A stretch of 64,000 nucleotides of DNA from Cyanobacteria bacterium SZAS-4 (GCA_018266255.1 JAFEAT010000014.1:372001-436000); one strand, 5' to 3'. Shown: positions 34,005-43,274, counted from the first letter of the stretch. Notes: generated by a model from the letters alone, not told the origin. Made by a program: numbers and translations.

Positions 34005-35240
34005 ATGCTATCTTTCGGACAACCAAATCCATCGCAAGCAACAACGGTCGTGGGACAAACAGGACTCGATTTCGGAGTTCCAGGAACCGCGCTTCCGGCT
34101 TCAGGAGCGGGTCTCTCAGGTTCAGGTGTTGCTCCAGCTCAGGGTTCTACCGTCCCAGCTCAGGGCGCATCTCCGGCAACTGGACATGGTGTTACTGGTG
34201 TTGAAGCTATCGCGTTCAATTCCGGACGCATCAAAGTAGACGAAAAGCGCATCATCAATTGCCGCGCCGATCTGAATCAACTTGTGCCATTCAAATACGA
34301 GTGGGCGTGGCAGAAATACTTGGATGGTTGCGCCAATCACTGGATGCCGCAAGAGATCAACATGAGTCGCGATATCGCGCTCTGGAAAGATCCGAATGGA
34401 TTGACTGACGACGAGCGCATGATCATCAAGCGCAATCTTGGATTTTTCTCCACGGCTGATTCGCTCGTCGCGAACAATTTAGTTCTTGCAATTTACAGAC
34501 ACATCACCAACCCTGAATGTCGTCAGTATTTGCTCCGCCAGGCGTTTGATGAAGCCGTACATACTCATGCATATCAGTACGTGATTGAAAGTTTGGGATT
34601 GGACGAAGGCGAAATCTTCAACATGTATCGTGAAGTTCCATGCATTCATGACAAAGATGCGTTTGAATTGCAATTCACTCAAGAATTGTCAGATCCAAAT
34701 TTCAATACAGGAACGCCAGAAACTGATCGACGCTTCCTGCGAAACTTGATTGGCTACTACGTAATCATGGAAGGGCTATTCTTCTACGTTGGCTTCGTGC
34801 AGATGCTTAGCTTTGGTCGTCAAAATAAAATGACTGGTGCGTCGGAAGAATTCCAATACATCTTGCGTGATGAATCAATGCACTTGAATTTCGGAATCGA
34901 TTTGATCAATCAAATCAAGGCAGAAAATCCACATTTGTGGACCGCGGATTTCCAGGCAGAAGTAAATTCGCTAGTCAAACAAGCTGTAGAATTGGAGTTT
35001 CGCTATGCTCAAGACACGATGCCTCGTGGCGTTCTGGGCTTGAATCAAAACATGTTTGCTGACTATTTGAAGTTCATTGCTAATCGACGATTGAATCAAA
35101 TTGGACTTCCTGATCTGTATGCTGGTGCTCAAAATCCATTTCCATGGATGAGCGAAATGCTCGACTTGCGCAAAGAGAAAAATTTCTTCGAAACGAGAGT
35201 CATCGATTATCAGACCGGCGGTACCCTGAGCTGGGATTAG
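34005..35240 (+). CDS. nrdB: Class I ribonucleoside-diphosphate reductase, beta subunit
   Basis: Builds the metal-tyrosyl radical used by NrdA. Metal ligands and radical residue can be read: Asp152 (STADSLVANN), Glu183 and His186 with Tyr190 in DEAVHTHAY, then the second-half ligands in IMEGLFFY and DESMHLNFG. Because Tyr190 is present and the first ligand is Asp, it looks like a tyrosyl-radical enzyme and not the class Ic type with Phe. The first 65 residues are a Gly/Ala/Ser/Pro/Gln-rich stretch with no homology I can see, so conserved sequence starts near residue 68. AGGGG stands before the ATG. Co-transcribed with nrdA. No clear terminator follows. Confidence 0.95.
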   Translation: MLSFGQPNPSQATTVVGQTGLDFGVPGTALPASGAGLSGSGVAPAQGSTVPAQGASPATGHGVTGVEAIAFNSGRIKVDEKRIINCRADLNQLVPFKYEWAWQKYLDGCANHWMPQEINMSRDIALWKDPNGLTDDERMIIKRNLGFFSTADSLVANNLVLAIYRHITNPECRQYLLRQAFDEAVHTHAYQYVIESLGLDEGEIFNMYREVPCIHDKDAFELQFTQELSDPNFNTGTPETDRRFLRNLIGYYVIMEGLFFYVGFVQMLSFGRQNKMTGASEEFQYILRDESMHLNFGIDLINQIKAENPHLWTADFQAEVNSLVKQAVELEFRYAQDTMPRGVLGLNQNMFADYLKFIANRRLNQIGLPDLYAGAQNPFPWMSEMLDLRKEKNFFETRVIDYQTGGTLSWD

Positions 35241-35404
35241 CTTTATTGCGATCTGAAGTTAATAAATAATTGCGCATAAAACCGTAAATTCACTGGTTCG
35301 AGAAACTCAGCTGATATGCTGACTGTATCGAACCTTTCGATTGCAACGCGCTCCGAGCGGTTTGTGTTTGCACGACTATCTGTTCGATGCAATGGAGACA
35401 TAGT

Positions 35405-36055
35405 ATGCAGAAAACAATAAAATCTTTCGCGCTGAGCACGGTCACACTCTCGTGTTTCTTTTCGTCCATGCCTGTTTTGGCTTTGACTACAGACGGCTCT
35501 TACAAGGCGATTGCCTGCAGTGGTGCAACGTCGCTGTTTGAAAAGGCACACGGAAGCGACAAAAATTATGACATTGGCAACACAAAATTGAAGTCGTTGT
35601 TAGTCAACGCTGGTGAAAATCAAGTCGCTGCTTTGCAAATTTTGTACAAATATACTCCTGTCGCTGCCACGGAGTTTGGCACCTATCTGATCAATTTCCG
35701 TGACGACGGTCAAACGAGAAACAATATCAAAGTGCATTTTTGTCTTCGCCGTAAGAACGGCGGAATACTTGGACTTGAGAGAAATTTGACCGATTTCAAT
35801 ATTCGAACCACTCCAACAGGTGATTGGAGTTTCGGCATCATTACTGCTGCTGATCTCGATTTAGAGCCTGGCGACAAGGCTAATCTGGAAAAGGTTGTCT
35901 TTAGATTGGAACAACCGGGAAATATTCAATTCGGCAACTCCAGGATTGGAGTACGGGGGTCGGATCAACTCACCGCAAATACTGTCGATTTATCTTCGGT
36001 CGGACCTTGCACATATATCAACAGCTGTAAAGACATCGACAATACGAGTCGCTAA
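35405..36055 (+). CDS. Secreted protein of unknown function
   Basis: The ATG at 35405 follows GGAGA and opens a signal peptide (SFALSTVTLSCFFSSMPVLA, cut near ALA-LT). The total is 216 residues. The mature part looks like one beta-rich domain with few charged clusters, containing KAIACSGATSLFEKAHG, the pair NIKVHFCLRR and GVRGSDQLTAN, and three widely spaced cysteines. I do not recognise the family. It lies alone between nrdB and a convergent glycerol kinase gene. Confidence 0.6.
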   Translation: MQKTIKSFALSTVTLSCFFSSMPVLALTTDGSYKAIACSGATSLFEKAHGSDKNYDIGNTKLKSLLVNAGENQVAALQILYKYTPVAATEFGTYLINFRDDGQTRNNIKVHFCLRRKNGGILGLERNLTDFNIRTTPTGDWSFGIITAADLDLEPGDKANLEKVVFRLEQPGNIQFGNSRIGVRGSDQLTANTVDLSSVGPCTYINSCKDIDNTSR

Positions 36056-36103
36056 GCTCAACTAGCGAATCGATACTTTTGGTGTGCTCACGCCGATCGG
36101 CGC

Positions 36104-37588
36104 TCAGGAGACGCTTTTGCTTGCGACAGCAAATGCGCCGCGAACCGCCGATTGCCAGCCTTCGTAGTCGTTGGAGCGATCGGTGCTTGGTTCGATTTTG
36201 GAGTCTTGTTGCCAGTCTGTTGAGAGTTCAGCAAAGTCTTTCACGAGACCACATGTAAGTGCGGCAAGAGCTCCGACGCCCCATGCCGTTGATTCTAATT
36301 GTGCAGATCTAATCACTGGTACTTTCAGCAAATCGGCTTGAAACTGCACCATGAAGTTGTTGCGTGTAACACCACCGTCGACGCGCAATTCTTTCACATC
36401 GATGCCGTTTTCCGACATGCCTTTTGCTACATCGGCAATCTGAAATGCCATCGATTCTAGTGCCGCTCGTGCGAGGTGTGCTTTGGTACTACCCCTGGTG
36501 AGTCCAGTAATCGTGCCACGCACGTCAGAATTCCAATAAGGTGATCCTAGACCGACAAACGCTGGTACGAAAAATACTCCATCATTTGATTCGAGAGACT
36601 CTGCCAGCTCTTGTGTCTCTGCGCTGGATTCGATGATTCCAAGCCCATCTCGCAACCATTGAATTGCGGCTCCGGCGATAAATATCGCGCCTTCAAATGC
36701 ATATGTTGCAGGTTGTCCTTCAAGTTGCCACGCTACAGTAGTCAAAAGACCGGGAACCAATTTCGCGTCTGACCCGATGTTGGTCAGCAAAAAGCTGCCG
36801 GTACCGTAAGTGCATTTCCCCATGCCGACATCGAAACAGCATTGACCAAATAACGCTGCTTGTTGATCTCCGAGATTGGCTAGAATAGGGGCTGAGAATC
36901 CAACTAGCTTTTCGTCGGTTTCTCCGAATTTGCCGTTGGATGGTATCACTTTTGGCATCATTGTCAGAGGGATTTGCAAGCGCGATAAGAGTTCATCATC
37001 CCACTTCAATGTGTGGATGTTATAGAGCATTGTTCGCGAAGCATTACTCGGTTCTGTGAAATGATTTTTGTCTTTTGTCAGATTCCAAATCAACCATGTA
37101 TCAATGGTGCCGAATGCTAATTCGCCCTTGTCCGCGAGTTCCCGTGCGCCTTTCACATTGTCTAGAATCCAGCGAATTTTGGGACCGGAGAAATATGCAT
37201 CAGGTACAAGCCCTGTTTTTTCTCTGAATGAATTTGATTCGTCGCGCAATTCTTCAGCTAATTGTTGTGTGCGTCGACACTGCCAAACGATCGCTGGATA
37301 AACTGGTTTCCCTGTCTTTTTATTCCATACAACAGTTGTTTCGCGCTGATTGGTAATTCCTACAGCGGCGATTTCGTCTGGTTTAATTCCTGCATCTTTG
37401 ATCGCATCTTTTATACAGGCGATTTGCGTCGAGAGAATTTCGTCTGCGTCGTGCTCAACCCATCCCGGTTGCGGGAACGATTGTTTGAACTCTTTCTGTC
37501 CAAGACCTTTGCTGTTGCCGCTTTTGTCGAAAACAATTGCGCGGCAGCTAGTCGTGCCCTGATCGATACTAAGGATGTAGCTTTTCAT
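36104..37588 (-). CDS. glpK: Glycerol kinase
   Basis: Phosphorylates glycerol to sn-glycerol 3-phosphate in the cytoplasm. It is a FGGY-family kinase of 494 residues, the normal length. Visible motifs are the N-terminal phosphate loop SIDQGTTSCRAIVFD, the glycerol-binding TNQRETTVVW and PAIVWQCRRT, CTYGTGSFLLTNIG, and RVDGGVTRNNFMVQFQADLL in the C-terminal domain. The Trp/Arg pair of the substrate site is in place. No glpF or glpD is nearby, so the gene is not in a glp operon here. The ATG opens MKSYILSIDQGTT, which is the family start. Confidence 0.95.
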   Translation of the reverse strand: MKSYILSIDQGTTSCRAIVFDKSGNSKGLGQKEFKQSFPQPGWVEHDADEILSTQIACIKDAIKDAGIKPDEIAAVGITNQRETTVVWNKKTGKPVYPAIVWQCRRTQQLAEELRDESNSFREKTGLVPDAYFSGPKIRWILDNVKGARELADKGELAFGTIDTWLIWNLTKDKNHFTEPSNASRTMLYNIHTLKWDDELLSRLQIPLTMMPKVIPSNGKFGETDEKLVGFSAPILANLGDQQAALFGQCCFDVGMGKCTYGTGSFLLTNIGSDAKLVPGLLTTVAWQLEGQPATYAFEGAIFIAGAAIQWLRDGLGIIESSAETQELAESLESNDGVFFVPAFVGLGSPYWNSDVRGTITGLTRGSTKAHLARAALESMAFQIADVAKGMSENGIDVKELRVDGGVTRNNFMVQFQADLLKVPVIRSAQLESTAWGVGALAALTCGLVKDFAELSTDWQQDSKIEPSTDRSNDYEGWQSAVRGAFAVASKSVS

Positions 37589-37655
37589 AAATCACATTAA
37601 TCGCTATTTGGAGTTAAGATCTTAGTATGTCGCGGCGAGGAACTTCAATCGAATT

Positions 37656-37883
37656 ATGAAAATACCTCCAATAGTTCCAAATAATCCACTGGGTGGTTTA
37701 ACTTGCACGGTCTGCCAAACACCGCTCGGTGGACTTTTAACGGGCTTACCTGGATCAGGCGGAAAGAAGTGCTCCGTTTGTCATGAGAAGGTGTGTTCCA
37801 AACATTTTGTAGAAGGCAAAGAAACCTGCACCAGCTGCGAAAAGACCGGCTGGTGCCAAACTCCATCCGGCCCAACGATTTAA
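37656..37883 (+). CDS. Small cross-brace zinc-finger protein
   Basis: A 75-residue protein with four metal-binding pairs: C17-x2-C20, C39-x2-C42, C47-x2-H50 and C58-x2-C61. That order and spacing fits a FYVE/RING-like cross-brace holding two zinc ions. Between the first two pairs is a Gly/Leu-rich loop (PLGGLLTGLPGSGG). The first 14 residues are Pro/Asn-rich. The family is not recognised. It may be a protein- or lipid-binding adaptor (inference). The ribosome-binding site is weak (gaggaa, about 15 bases up). A hairpin lies right after the stop. Confidence 0.6.
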   Translation: MKIPPIVPNNPLGGLTCTVCQTPLGGLLTGLPGSGGKKCSVCHEKVCSKHFVEGKETCTSCEKTGWCQTPSGPTI

Positions 37884-37904
37884 CCATCAGTTCGAAGGAT
37901 GGTT
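37882..37904 (+). terminator. Hairpin after the zinc-finger gene
   Basis: AACCATC/GATGGTT 7-bp stem with inner TTCGAA, directly after the stop codon. It is followed by ccttac, not a true T-run, so its terminator role is uncertain. Confidence 0.4.
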
Positions 37905-37982
37905 CCTTACTAGGTAAAACCCTATTGAGGCACAGTCACGATTTTGTTCTAATCCTTTGGTTAGTAATGAAGGTGATTGTTG

Positions 37983-39062
37983 ATGATCAGAGCCTTCCTG
38001 AGTCGTTTCATCCCCGAGTTTGAGGCCGCGTGCACCCGTCTGCGTCTCAATCACGGAAAGCCGAAAGATGTTTTCGCAGACATTCGTTTTTTGATTGACC
38101 ATTACATGCGCCGTGGTGAATTAGATCGTGCCGATGCGCTTTCTTGCTCGCTTGTTGCGCTTGCTGAAGGCGATGCGGTGCGCTGGACAGACCCTGAACT
38201 TTTCCCCGCGCGCAAATCGATTCGTTATAAAAAGGATTCGCGCAAGTGGCAAGTAGCTGTCGCTGCGGCGCTGATGGTGCCGCTTCTGGCTGTTTCGCAG
38301 CATCAGTTGATTTTGACGCTGATGGCCAAAGACAAAATGAAAAAAGGCAATGTTCGCGAGGCGATATCTTTGCTTCGTTCCGAACTGGCGATTGAAAATC
38401 TATACACCAAGCCAGACTTGAATGTTTCGCTGTCGCTTGCAGATGCACTGATCTGCGACTATCAACTGCCCGAAGCCGTGGGCATTATTTCTAGTGCGCG
38501 CCATGTCAATCCCTCTAATCAGCGTGCGGTTTACCTGGACCTTCAAGTTGCCATGCTTACTGGGCAAGGTAAACGAGCTAATCAAGACGCTCTGGCCCTC
38601 AGTGGCTATTTGAAGAAAAAGGAATTGATTTCGTCATTGTTGATGTCGAATGTTTTGATCGGTCACGGTCCGTACACAGATTTCGAAACGATGCTTCAAC
38701 TCTGTGGCACCGAGCAAGGTTTGCCAGGTTACAAGCTCTTCAAAAATTCAATTCCTGAAAATGAGACTGACCAGAAATTTGCCGCAGCTATGGGCTATTT
38801 GTGCAAAGCCAGCAACGATGAGGATGGCGCTACGAGATGGTTTAAACAGTCTATGACTCTTTTGCGTGGAAGCAAATTCAAATCAGATCAAGTCCGTTTT
38901 GTCGATTCGGTCAATCAGTACGTTTCGCTAATATCCCACACCAAACCAATTGAAGCACGCCGGTTGGAATGGACGGCAATGGGAATAGCCAATCAAAATC
39001 GCTTGCCTTATGAGAGCTTCGAGGCGAAGAGCCGTCAAGAAGAGCTGAGTTTGCTGCAGTAG
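37983..39062 (+). CDS. Membrane protein with TPR-like repeats, unknown function
   Basis: The ATG at 37983 has AAGG 9 bases upstream and is preferred to two TTG codons before it. The protein has 359 residues. A single membrane segment lies near 92-113 (WQVAVAAALMVPLLAVSQHQLIL). The N-terminal cytoplasmic part has helical repeats (DVFADIRFLIDHYMRRGELDRA). After the membrane come TPR-like helices (AISLLRSELAIENL, LPEAVGIISSARHVNPSNQRA). Its end overlaps the convergent pyrrolidone-carboxylate peptidase gene by 28 bases. No family name can be given. Confidence 0.6.
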   Translation: MIRAFLSRFIPEFEAACTRLRLNHGKPKDVFADIRFLIDHYMRRGELDRADALSCSLVALAEGDAVRWTDPELFPARKSIRYKKDSRKWQVAVAAALMVPLLAVSQHQLILTLMAKDKMKKGNVREAISLLRSELAIENLYTKPDLNVSLSLADALICDYQLPEAVGIISSARHVNPSNQRAVYLDLQVAMLTGQGKRANQDALALSGYLKKKELISSLLMSNVLIGHGPYTDFETMLQLCGTEQGLPGYKLFKNSIPENETDQKFAAAMGYLCKASNDEDGATRWFKQSMTLLRGSKFKSDQVRFVDSVNQYVSLISHTKPIEARRLEWTAMGIANQNRLPYESFEAKSRQEELSLLQ

Positions 39063-39781
39063 GCTGCGATTTCCTGAACGCAATCGAGCATCATACGTTG
39101 AGCTGCAGCGCTTCTTGCGGCGGGAGATTTGATGCGCAAGAAGTCTTTGTTTTCCGCGTCCACAAGTGTTTGCGCTAAATCTTTTGCGTGCGGCACGTGC
39201 ACGAACAAAACTGAGTTCAGCGCGCCTGTTTTTTCTTTGTATCGCAAACCCTGGTAGTAGACTTCGTTGCAGATGAATGAGCCTGCGAAATTTGAGACTT
39301 CTGTGGGAAAGTTTTTTTTGCGCAACGCATTGCGCATTTCGACTAACGGCAAATCAGTCTTTAGTGCATCTGGCTCGCCCGCATAGATTTCGGTGCCATC
39401 GTATTGATGGCCGCTGTTGTCTTTGATGCCATAGTCTCGAATATTGAGCGCGAATCGTTCCAGGCTGATGCGTTTCCGCCCGCCCGCGAGCCCGACTAGG
39501 ATCAGTGACGAATAGTCACTCTTTGCTAGCTGTTTTGATATCAGTCGCCAAGATTGCTTGCAGCAAGTCGGTAGCACAAGAGTGTCAATCTCCACTGATA
39601 GGTTGGATCTTGGAATCTTGAATTCTTCGGGCAATTGCTCCGCGATACGCTGGCTGGGGTTTGTTGAATGTTTTCCAAACGCGTCGAACCCCGTAATCAA
39701 GCACCGCTCCGTGCGGCTCTGCGAATTTTTTAGTCTCATTTTGTTGACTTTTGTAGGTTTCCGTTGTGCTTCCATGCTCAT
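39035..39781 (-). CDS. pcp: Pyrrolidone-carboxylate peptidase (pyroglutamyl peptidase I)
   Basis: A cysteine peptidase that removes N-terminal pyroglutamate from peptides. The catalytic triad can be placed: Glu in RKRISLERFALNIRD, Cys in FAGSFICNEVYYQGL, and His in VLFVHVPHAK. The N-terminal ITGFDAFGKHSTNPS is a family hallmark. The chain has 248 residues, about 30 more than usual, due to a Lys/Arg-rich N-terminal extension. An internal start nearer the conserved region is possible. It converges on the TPR-like gene and its start lies 27 bases before the tRNA gene on the opposite strand. Confidence 0.88.
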   Translation of the reverse strand: MSMEAQRKPTKVNKMRLKNSQSRTERCLITGFDAFGKHSTNPSQRIAEQLPEEFKIPRSNLSVEIDTLVLPTCCKQSWRLISKQLAKSDYSSLILVGLAGGRKRISLERFALNIRDYGIKDNSGHQYDGTEIYAGEPDALKTDLPLVEMRNALRKKNFPTEVSNFAGSFICNEVYYQGLRYKEKTGALNSVLFVHVPHAKDLAQTLVDAENKDFLRIKSPAARSAAAQRMMLDCVQEIAAYCSKLSSS

Positions 39782-39807
39782 AGTGTAGAATGAAAAACCA
39801 ATCCTGC

Positions 39808-39890
39808 GCCGAAGTGGCGAAATGGCAGACGCAGTTGACTCAAAATCATCCGCCTTAACGGGCGTGTCGGTTCGACTCCGACCTTCGGCA
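39808..39890 (+). tRNA. tRNA-Leu (anticodon CAA)
   Basis: Acceptor stem GCCGAAG pairs with CTTCGGC and the discriminator base is A. The anticodon loop CTCAAAA gives CAA, reading UUG. A long variable arm (about CCGCCTTAACGGGCG) and the T-arm GTCGGTTCGACTCCGAC confirm a class II leucine tRNA. CCA is not encoded. The anticodon stem GTTGA/TCATC has one T-T mismatch. Confidence 0.95.
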
Positions 39891-39930
39891 GGTTTTCTTT
39901 TTCAGCCTTTGAAACAATTCATTTCTGGGG

Positions 39931-39976
39931 TACGCTGAGCGTAAGAAGTACCGCCCTGGAATAGTGCGGTTTTTTG
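39931..39976 (+). terminator. Terminator region after tRNA-Leu
   Basis: A small TACGC-TGA-GCGTA hairpin is followed by ACCGC/GCGGT (39950-39970) and TTTTTTG. This is the likely end of the tRNA transcript. Confidence 0.6.
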
Positions 39977-39984
39977 CGTCGATG

Positions 39985-40533
39985 TCACTGTCCTTTGGAA
40001 TCAAGTTCGTTAAAATCGTTTGCTCTTAGTTCTTGAACCAAAGGCGTTTTCAACCTGCAGCAGAGCATAAGGATGCTCAGAGCTAAGCTGCCAATTGTGG
40101 CGCCACAGTATGCTGATAGCAGTATCCGTGTACCGAAGTCAGAATTTGACATCTCTGGATCTGTACTGTGAACGTATTTCTCGTCGTATGCAAACCCTAT
40201 TCCTATCGCTGTGACAATCAAGAACGAAAGTAAAAATGCGGGAGCTGCAAACGAGTAGAATTTCCGCGACAATCTACCCGCGTTGCGCAACGCTATAAAA
40301 ATGTAAATCGTGCTTGCGACGATACCTCCCTCAATTCCGACGAAAAAAATGCCGAAAATCAAACCTGATGCAAATCGAGTGCTGACAGTCGAGTCTGCTC
40401 CGAACTGTTCGGTACCAGCCGTCGTCGTAGCCCAGAGCCCAAACAATAAAGGTAAGACAATCAATGGCAGAAGAATCGCCGCACTAAGGCTTTTCAGATT
40501 GATTGCGCGCTGTGGACTAGCCATGGTTTGCAT
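39985..40533 (-). CDS. Four-helix membrane protein of unknown function
   Basis: Starting at the ATG at 40533 (or 40524), it has about 182 residues with four hydrophobic segments: LSAAILLPLIVLPLLFGLW, ASGLIFGIFFVGIEGGIVAS, FAAPAFLLSFLIVTAIGIGF and YCGATIGSLALSILMLCC. The rest is short polar loops. The family is not recognised. The start lies inside the end of the TPR gene upstream (8-17 base overlap), so the pair is translationally coupled. A longer frame upstream reads through the TPR gene and is not used. Confidence 0.6.
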   Translation of the reverse strand: MQTMASPQRAINLKSLSAAILLPLIVLPLLFGLWATTTAGTEQFGADSTVSTRFASGLIFGIFFVGIEGGIVASTIYIFIALRNAGRLSRKFYSFAAPAFLLSFLIVTAIGIGFAYDEKYVHSTDPEMSNSDFGTRILLSAYCGATIGSLALSILMLCCRLKTPLVQELRANDFNELDSKGQ

Positions 40534-41077
40534 TCCGACTAAATGATCTTTGCACCACCTGTAGTGCCGCAGTCTGGGACGCGATGGATCCACCGGTGAC
40601 GATAGTGGTACCAGGCTGGAATCCACCTGGAGGAATCGAGTACGGAGAAATAGCGCCGTCAATATGTGCTTGACCAGCCATCGTAGGAACGGATTTGCCT
40701 CTAATGAGAATCATATCTGACGATGACTGCGGCGCAGCAGCTGCACGCACTCCACCTCCGCCTCCACTTGCGCTGAGCTGAGCCAGCAGAGACTCGGCTG
40801 GTCCTTTAACTCTTCGATCGGAAGTGGCGCTAATAATCCATTGCAGTTCTGTAATTGCTTGTTTGGTGTTGCCACTGTTTTTGTAGCATTGAGCAAGCAT
40901 GTAATGAGCGGTAGGCTCAGACGGATTTTTATCTGAAATTCTTCGAAACGCAGACAAGGCGGCCCTGCAGTCGCCAGAATTGTGGAGGCGGGTTGCTTGA
41001 TCCCACTCGGGATTCTCTGCCAATGCTGATGTCACAGTCGAAATCAACATGATCGATGTAAGCCACACTACTTTCAT
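40517..41077 (-). CDS. Secreted TPR-containing protein
   Basis: A 186-residue exported protein with signal peptide VVWLTSIMLISTVTSALA-EN. Two TPR units follow (WDQATRLHNSGDCRAALSAF, PTAHYMLAQCYKNSGNTKQA), a Gly-rich linker (SGGGGGVRAAAAP) and a C-terminal region rich in Ser, Ile and Gly without a known fold. TPR pairs usually hold protein partners in the periplasm. It is coupled to the membrane protein downstream. The 160-base gap to the divergent hydrolase gene should hold both promoters. Confidence 0.65.
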   Translation of the reverse strand: MKVVWLTSIMLISTVTSALAENPEWDQATRLHNSGDCRAALSAFRRISDKNPSEPTAHYMLAQCYKNSGNTKQAITELQWIISATSDRRVKGPAESLLAQLSASGGGGGVRAAAAPQSSSDMILIRGKSVPTMAGQAHIDGAISPYSIPPGGFQPGTTIVTGGSIASQTAALQVVQRSFSRNANHG

Positions 41078-41236
41078 AGATTGTTGGCCTCAGAGTTACT
41101 GACCAATCTTATCATCCGGTGTCTTTGTGGATCATAAACTACGCTCGAAAACGCCAAACAGTTGCGCTAGTGTTTTGTCGAAACCCTAGTAGCGCCGCAT
41201 GTTTGTTAGAGTGGCCACTTCGATCAGTTCGTTGGA

Positions 41237-43057
41237 ATGGTGAAGATTTACTTTTCATTGTGGCGACTATTAGTGACGTTGGGAAAACTTATGTCATCAA
41301 TCATTGAATCTGCCGTCAGTTTGGCAGTGAGTATCTCTTCAGCGCTGGGAGGCAGCTCGCTGATTGCCAAAAAGCTTCACGTGGAAGGCGCGCAACATCG
41401 GGTGAAGATAGAGCGCAAGGCTTCCTTTACGACCCGCGATGGCGTTCGGCTCAGTGCCGACATCTTTCATCCCGCAGATTTGAAAAAGTCCCCGTCGATT
41501 TTGGTTCGAATACCTTTTTCCGAAACTGTCGAAACGTGTTTTTTAGAAGAAGTGATCGGTCGATTGTGGGCGGAGCGCGGTTGGACTGCTGTAATTCAAG
41601 GAACTCGTGGACGCTTCAAGTCTGGCGGCGAATTTTATCCATTGTTGTTCGAACGCGAAGACGGAATAGAGACCCTCGATTGGTTGGCAAAGCAGCCTTG
41701 GTACAACGGCGAAATTGGCGCATGGGGAGGATCAGCGTACGGTCAAACACTTTGGTCTATTGCCGATCAGACTGCACCTGCAATCGGTACGATGGAGCTT
41801 TACTTCACCAGCACTGACTTTCACCGCATGTTGTATGTAGGAAACGCATTCTCCCTCTACACGGCACTCGGTTGGACATTCAGGAGCCACGATAAACACA
41901 AAGACGAAGAAGAGTGGCCAACAACGGCAAGAATTATCAAAGCGGCATCCAGATGGCCAATGAAAGATGCTGACAGTCGTGATCTCGGACATTCGGTCGC
42001 GTTTTTTCAAGATTGGATTCGTCATAAAAATTTTGACAAGTACTGGAGGCAGATTGATGGCGACAAGCAAAGCAGTAAATTTCATGGTCCAGTGCTTTTT
42101 CTTGCAGGCTGGTTTGACCCGTTCTTACAAACAGAATTAGCTGATTTCGGCAACGCGAGCAGCATGGACGTCACTCACAAAACGCGCATAGTCATTGGAC
42201 CTTGGTCACATGCGCGCGATGTGGAGCTGCCCAATTTTAGGTCGAATGATGAAAAGTTTCGCTCTAAGAGCGTTGCCTCAAGTATTTCCTGGTTCAAAGA
42301 GACTTTGGGCAAGGAGGCGTTGAGTAAGCGGAATTCTACTCAAGATGAGCCTAAAGTCTCAATTTTTGTGATGGGAGCAAATCAGTGGCGTGCAGAAAAT
42401 GAGTGGCCGCTTGCACGCACAAAATATACTCCATTTTTCTTAAACTGTAATGGACACGGTAATGGAAAACTGACAGCAGAAGCACCTGCTAGGGATTTTG
42501 TGGACCAATTTACATATGATCCTGAAAATCCCGTTCCCACCGTAGGTGGTGCCATGATCGGAAGCGCAGCGGGAATGTTTCGGCAAAATGTTATCGAGCA
42601 GCGCGCAGACGTTTTCACGTACACGACATCGCCAATGGAGCAAGATACAGAAATCACCGGTCCGGTAAAACTGACTCTCTATGTGTCATCAGACGCGCCT
42701 TGTACTGATTTCACTGCCAAACTCATCGATGTGCATGCGGATGGAAATGCTTACAATCTGTGCAGTGGAATTCTCCGAAAAAGCTATTTCTCAAATGGTT
42801 TAGAAAAATCAACTCCGGTAAAAATCGAAATCGACCTCACTGCGACTAGCAACGTTTTTAAGAAGGGTCATCGAATCAGATTGGATGTTTCCAGCAGTGA
42901 CTTCCCTCGATTTGATAGAAACCCAAACACTGGTCATGATCCGGCCACCGAGAAAAATTCGCGAGCTGCCCATCAGCAAATCTACAGCGGTCCGAAGTGT
43001 CAGTCGCAAATTATTCTGCCAATAACGCCCGTGAAGAGCGCCAATTCGAGGCCATGA
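41237..43057 (+). CDS. CocE/NonD-family serine hydrolase (S15-like)
   Basis: An alpha/beta hydrolase of the X-Pro dipeptidyl-peptidase/CocE type, 606 residues. The catalytic triad reads Ser in WGGSAYGQTLW, Asp in LAGWFDPFLQ, and His in IGPWSHARD. The C-terminal jelly-roll domain is typical (ITGPVKLTLYVSSDAPCTDF, HRIRLDVSSSDFPRFDRNPN). Family members cut esters or X-Pro dipeptides, and the real substrate is not readable. An internal ATG at 41291 after GGGAAA is an alternative start that drops 18 residues. No signal peptide is evident. Confidence 0.85.
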   Translation: MVKIYFSLWRLLVTLGKLMSSIIESAVSLAVSISSALGGSSLIAKKLHVEGAQHRVKIERKASFTTRDGVRLSADIFHPADLKKSPSILVRIPFSETVETCFLEEVIGRLWAERGWTAVIQGTRGRFKSGGEFYPLLFEREDGIETLDWLAKQPWYNGEIGAWGGSAYGQTLWSIADQTAPAIGTMELYFTSTDFHRMLYVGNAFSLYTALGWTFRSHDKHKDEEEWPTTARIIKAASRWPMKDADSRDLGHSVAFFQDWIRHKNFDKYWRQIDGDKQSSKFHGPVLFLAGWFDPFLQTELADFGNASSMDVTHKTRIVIGPWSHARDVELPNFRSNDEKFRSKSVASSISWFKETLGKEALSKRNSTQDEPKVSIFVMGANQWRAENEWPLARTKYTPFFLNCNGHGNGKLTAEAPARDFVDQFTYDPENPVPTVGGAMIGSAAGMFRQNVIEQRADVFTYTTSPMEQDTEITGPVKLTLYVSSDAPCTDFTAKLIDVHADGNAYNLCSGILRKSYFSNGLEKSTPVKIEIDLTATSNVFKKGHRIRLDVSSSDFPRFDRNPNTGHDPATEKNSRAAHQQIYSGPKCQSQIILPITPVKSANSRP

Positions 43058-43274
43058 AAATCCCGATGAATTCAAGGTGATTACTCTGCCGCCAAAGTTT
43101 CCGCTGGGATTCCAAGAGAATCGGTCGTTCGCTACCACTGCTGAAATCGAGCAAGGACGCCGATTTAATCAACAATTTTGACTGAGCTTTTTAATGCCGT
43201 TTCTGATTACAATGCGAATCAGACGGGCATGATATGAAGAGTGAATCCTGGTTCGAAACCTTCAGGTTTTTCCG

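Noticed and set aside
43050..43187. Short open frame after the CocE-type hydrolase (ending RRFNQQF)
   Set aside because: No ATG start, only about 45 codons. It could be the remnant of a lost gene but cannot be supported.
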